From an uncultured Paracoccus sp. (lineage in GTDB: Bacteria; Pseudomonadota; Alphaproteobacteria; Rhodobacterales; Rhodobacteraceae), in the NCBI RefSeq assembly GCF_937873615.1, contig NZ_CALMYP010000003.1, forward strand, positions 1-45,861: a stretch of DNA of 45,861 bases, written 5' to 3'. The notes under the pieces are model-generated. The model was not told the DNA's origin, made no database searches, and was given only the letters and a program-made list of their open reading frames with translations. Shown in pieces: positions 45,167 to 45,861 of this stretch. Made by a program: the position numbers and the translations under genes. Each line of letters starts with the position of its first letter. The stretch's first letter is position 1.

Positions 45167-45861
45167 TCAGGCGCGGGTTTTGTTGTAAGCGTCCAGAGCA
45201 GCCTTGATCGCATCTTCCAGATCGCCCGAGACCTTGCGGTCGTTCTTGGTCATGTCGTCCAGAAGATCGGCTTTCTGATTGCGCAGGAACTGGATCAGCC
45301 CCTGTTCCCAGGCCACCACGTCGCGCACCGGCACGTTATCGACGTAACCATGCGTCCCGGCATAGATCACGATGACGATTTCCGCGTTGGTCAGCGGCTG
45401 GTATTGCGGCTGCTTCATCAGCTCGGTCAGGCGGGCGCCACGGTTCAGAAGCTTCTGGGTCGCGGCGTCGAGGTCGGAGCCGAACTGGGCGAATGCCGCC
45501 ATTTCGCGATACTGCGCCAGTTCCAGCTTGACCGGGCCGGCGACCGATTTCATCGCCTTGGTCTGCGCGGCCGAGCCGACGCGGCTGACCGACAGACCGG
45601 TGTTCACGGCCGGGCGGATGCCCTGGAAGAACAGGTCGGTTTCCAGGAAGATCTGGCCGTCGGTGATCGAGATCACGTTGGTCGGGATATAGGCCGACAC
45701 GTCGCCGGCCTGGGTTTCGATGATCGGCAGCGCCGTCAGCGAACCGCCGCCATAGTTCTCGTTCAGCTTGGCCGAACGCTCCAGCAGGCGCGAATGCAGG
45801 TAGAACACGTCGCCCGGATAGGCTTCACGCCCCGGCGGACGGCGCAGCAGCAGCGACATCT
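45167..45861 (-). CDS. atpA: ATP synthase F1 alpha subunit, C-terminal part
   Basis: The frame runs off the right edge; about 230 codons remain. It enters within the conserved [27 protein letters not shown] block and keeps the alpha signature region [17 protein letters not shown]. The P-loop lies outside the window. First visible gene of atpA-G-D-C; atpH would be expected further right. Confidence 0.97.
   Translation of the reverse strand, partial: MSLLLRRPPGREAYPGDVFYLHSRLLERSAKLNENYGGGSLTALPIIETQAGDVSAYIPTNVISITDGQIFLETDLFFQGIRPAVNTGLSVSRVGSAAQTKAMKSVAGPVKLELAQYREMAAFAQFGSDLDAATQKLLNRGARLTELMKQPQYQPLTNAEIVIVIYAGTHGYVDNVPVRDVVAWEQGLIQFLRNQKADLLDDMTKNDRKVSGDLEDAIKAALDAYNKTRA

Overview
The window reads as alphaproteobacterial DNA, most likely from a Rhodobacteraceae member close to Paracoccus. 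The support is a complete cbb3 oxidase cluster (ccoNOQP-ccoGHIS) with FNR-type boxes, a MipZ division-plane ATPase, the comEC | gltX-gltA block, an H-type lectin gene after the ATP synthase operon, and an omega-aminotransferase that closely resembles the Paracoccus denitrificans enzyme as I remember it. No database search was run. The left third is accessory DNA and the right two thirds are core chromosome.

Region 1 (1-5873) is a defence-type segment. It holds the C-terminal part of a type III restriction (Res-like) DEAH helicase-nuclease, then a 1175-residue SIR2-domain protein 24 bases downstream with visibly lower GC than its neighbours, and a convergent small XRE regulator with palindromes at its own promoter. 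Region 2 (5980-9929) is a tightly packed plus-strand cargo run: two zinc-ribbon membrane proteins, a ribbon-helix-helix protein, an exported protein, small unknown proteins and two metallophosphoesterases. Several of these overlap by ATGA. Region 3 (10101-14983) runs on the minus strand. It has an AAA ATPase (DUF4143 type) behind a 22-base hyphenated palindrome, and a plasmid-like module of replication initiator, a 76-residue ORF, a MobV relaxase and a coiled-coil membrane protein, all chained by TAATG, TGATG and ATGA overlaps. A cluster of direct and inverted repeats in front of the initiator is a candidate origin or operator. Together regions 1-3 look like an integrated plasmid or a mobilizable element. 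No integrase or att site was seen, so both boundaries are unknown.

Region 4 (15220-31784) carries an RTX/VCBS secreted protein, mipZ, purD, a GRDP-like membrane protein, xseA, and then the minus-strand ccoG-H-I-S and ccoN-O-Q-P operons. These build and load with copper and haem the high-affinity cbb3 oxidase used at low oxygen. FNR-like boxes lie in front of ccoN (shared with a divergent universal stress protein gene) and in front of ccoG. The region ends with NAD kinase.

Region 5 (31901-45861) is housekeeping: glyA, a DUF817 membrane protein, a class III aminotransferase, comEC, gltX, gltA, bioY, an SDR protein without the usual catalytic serine, an H-type lectin protein, and the F1 ATP synthase operon atpA(partial)-G-D-C on the minus strand. 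Intrinsic terminators are clear after gltA, bioY and atpC.

No tRNA, rRNA, CRISPR array or insertion sequence was recognised.
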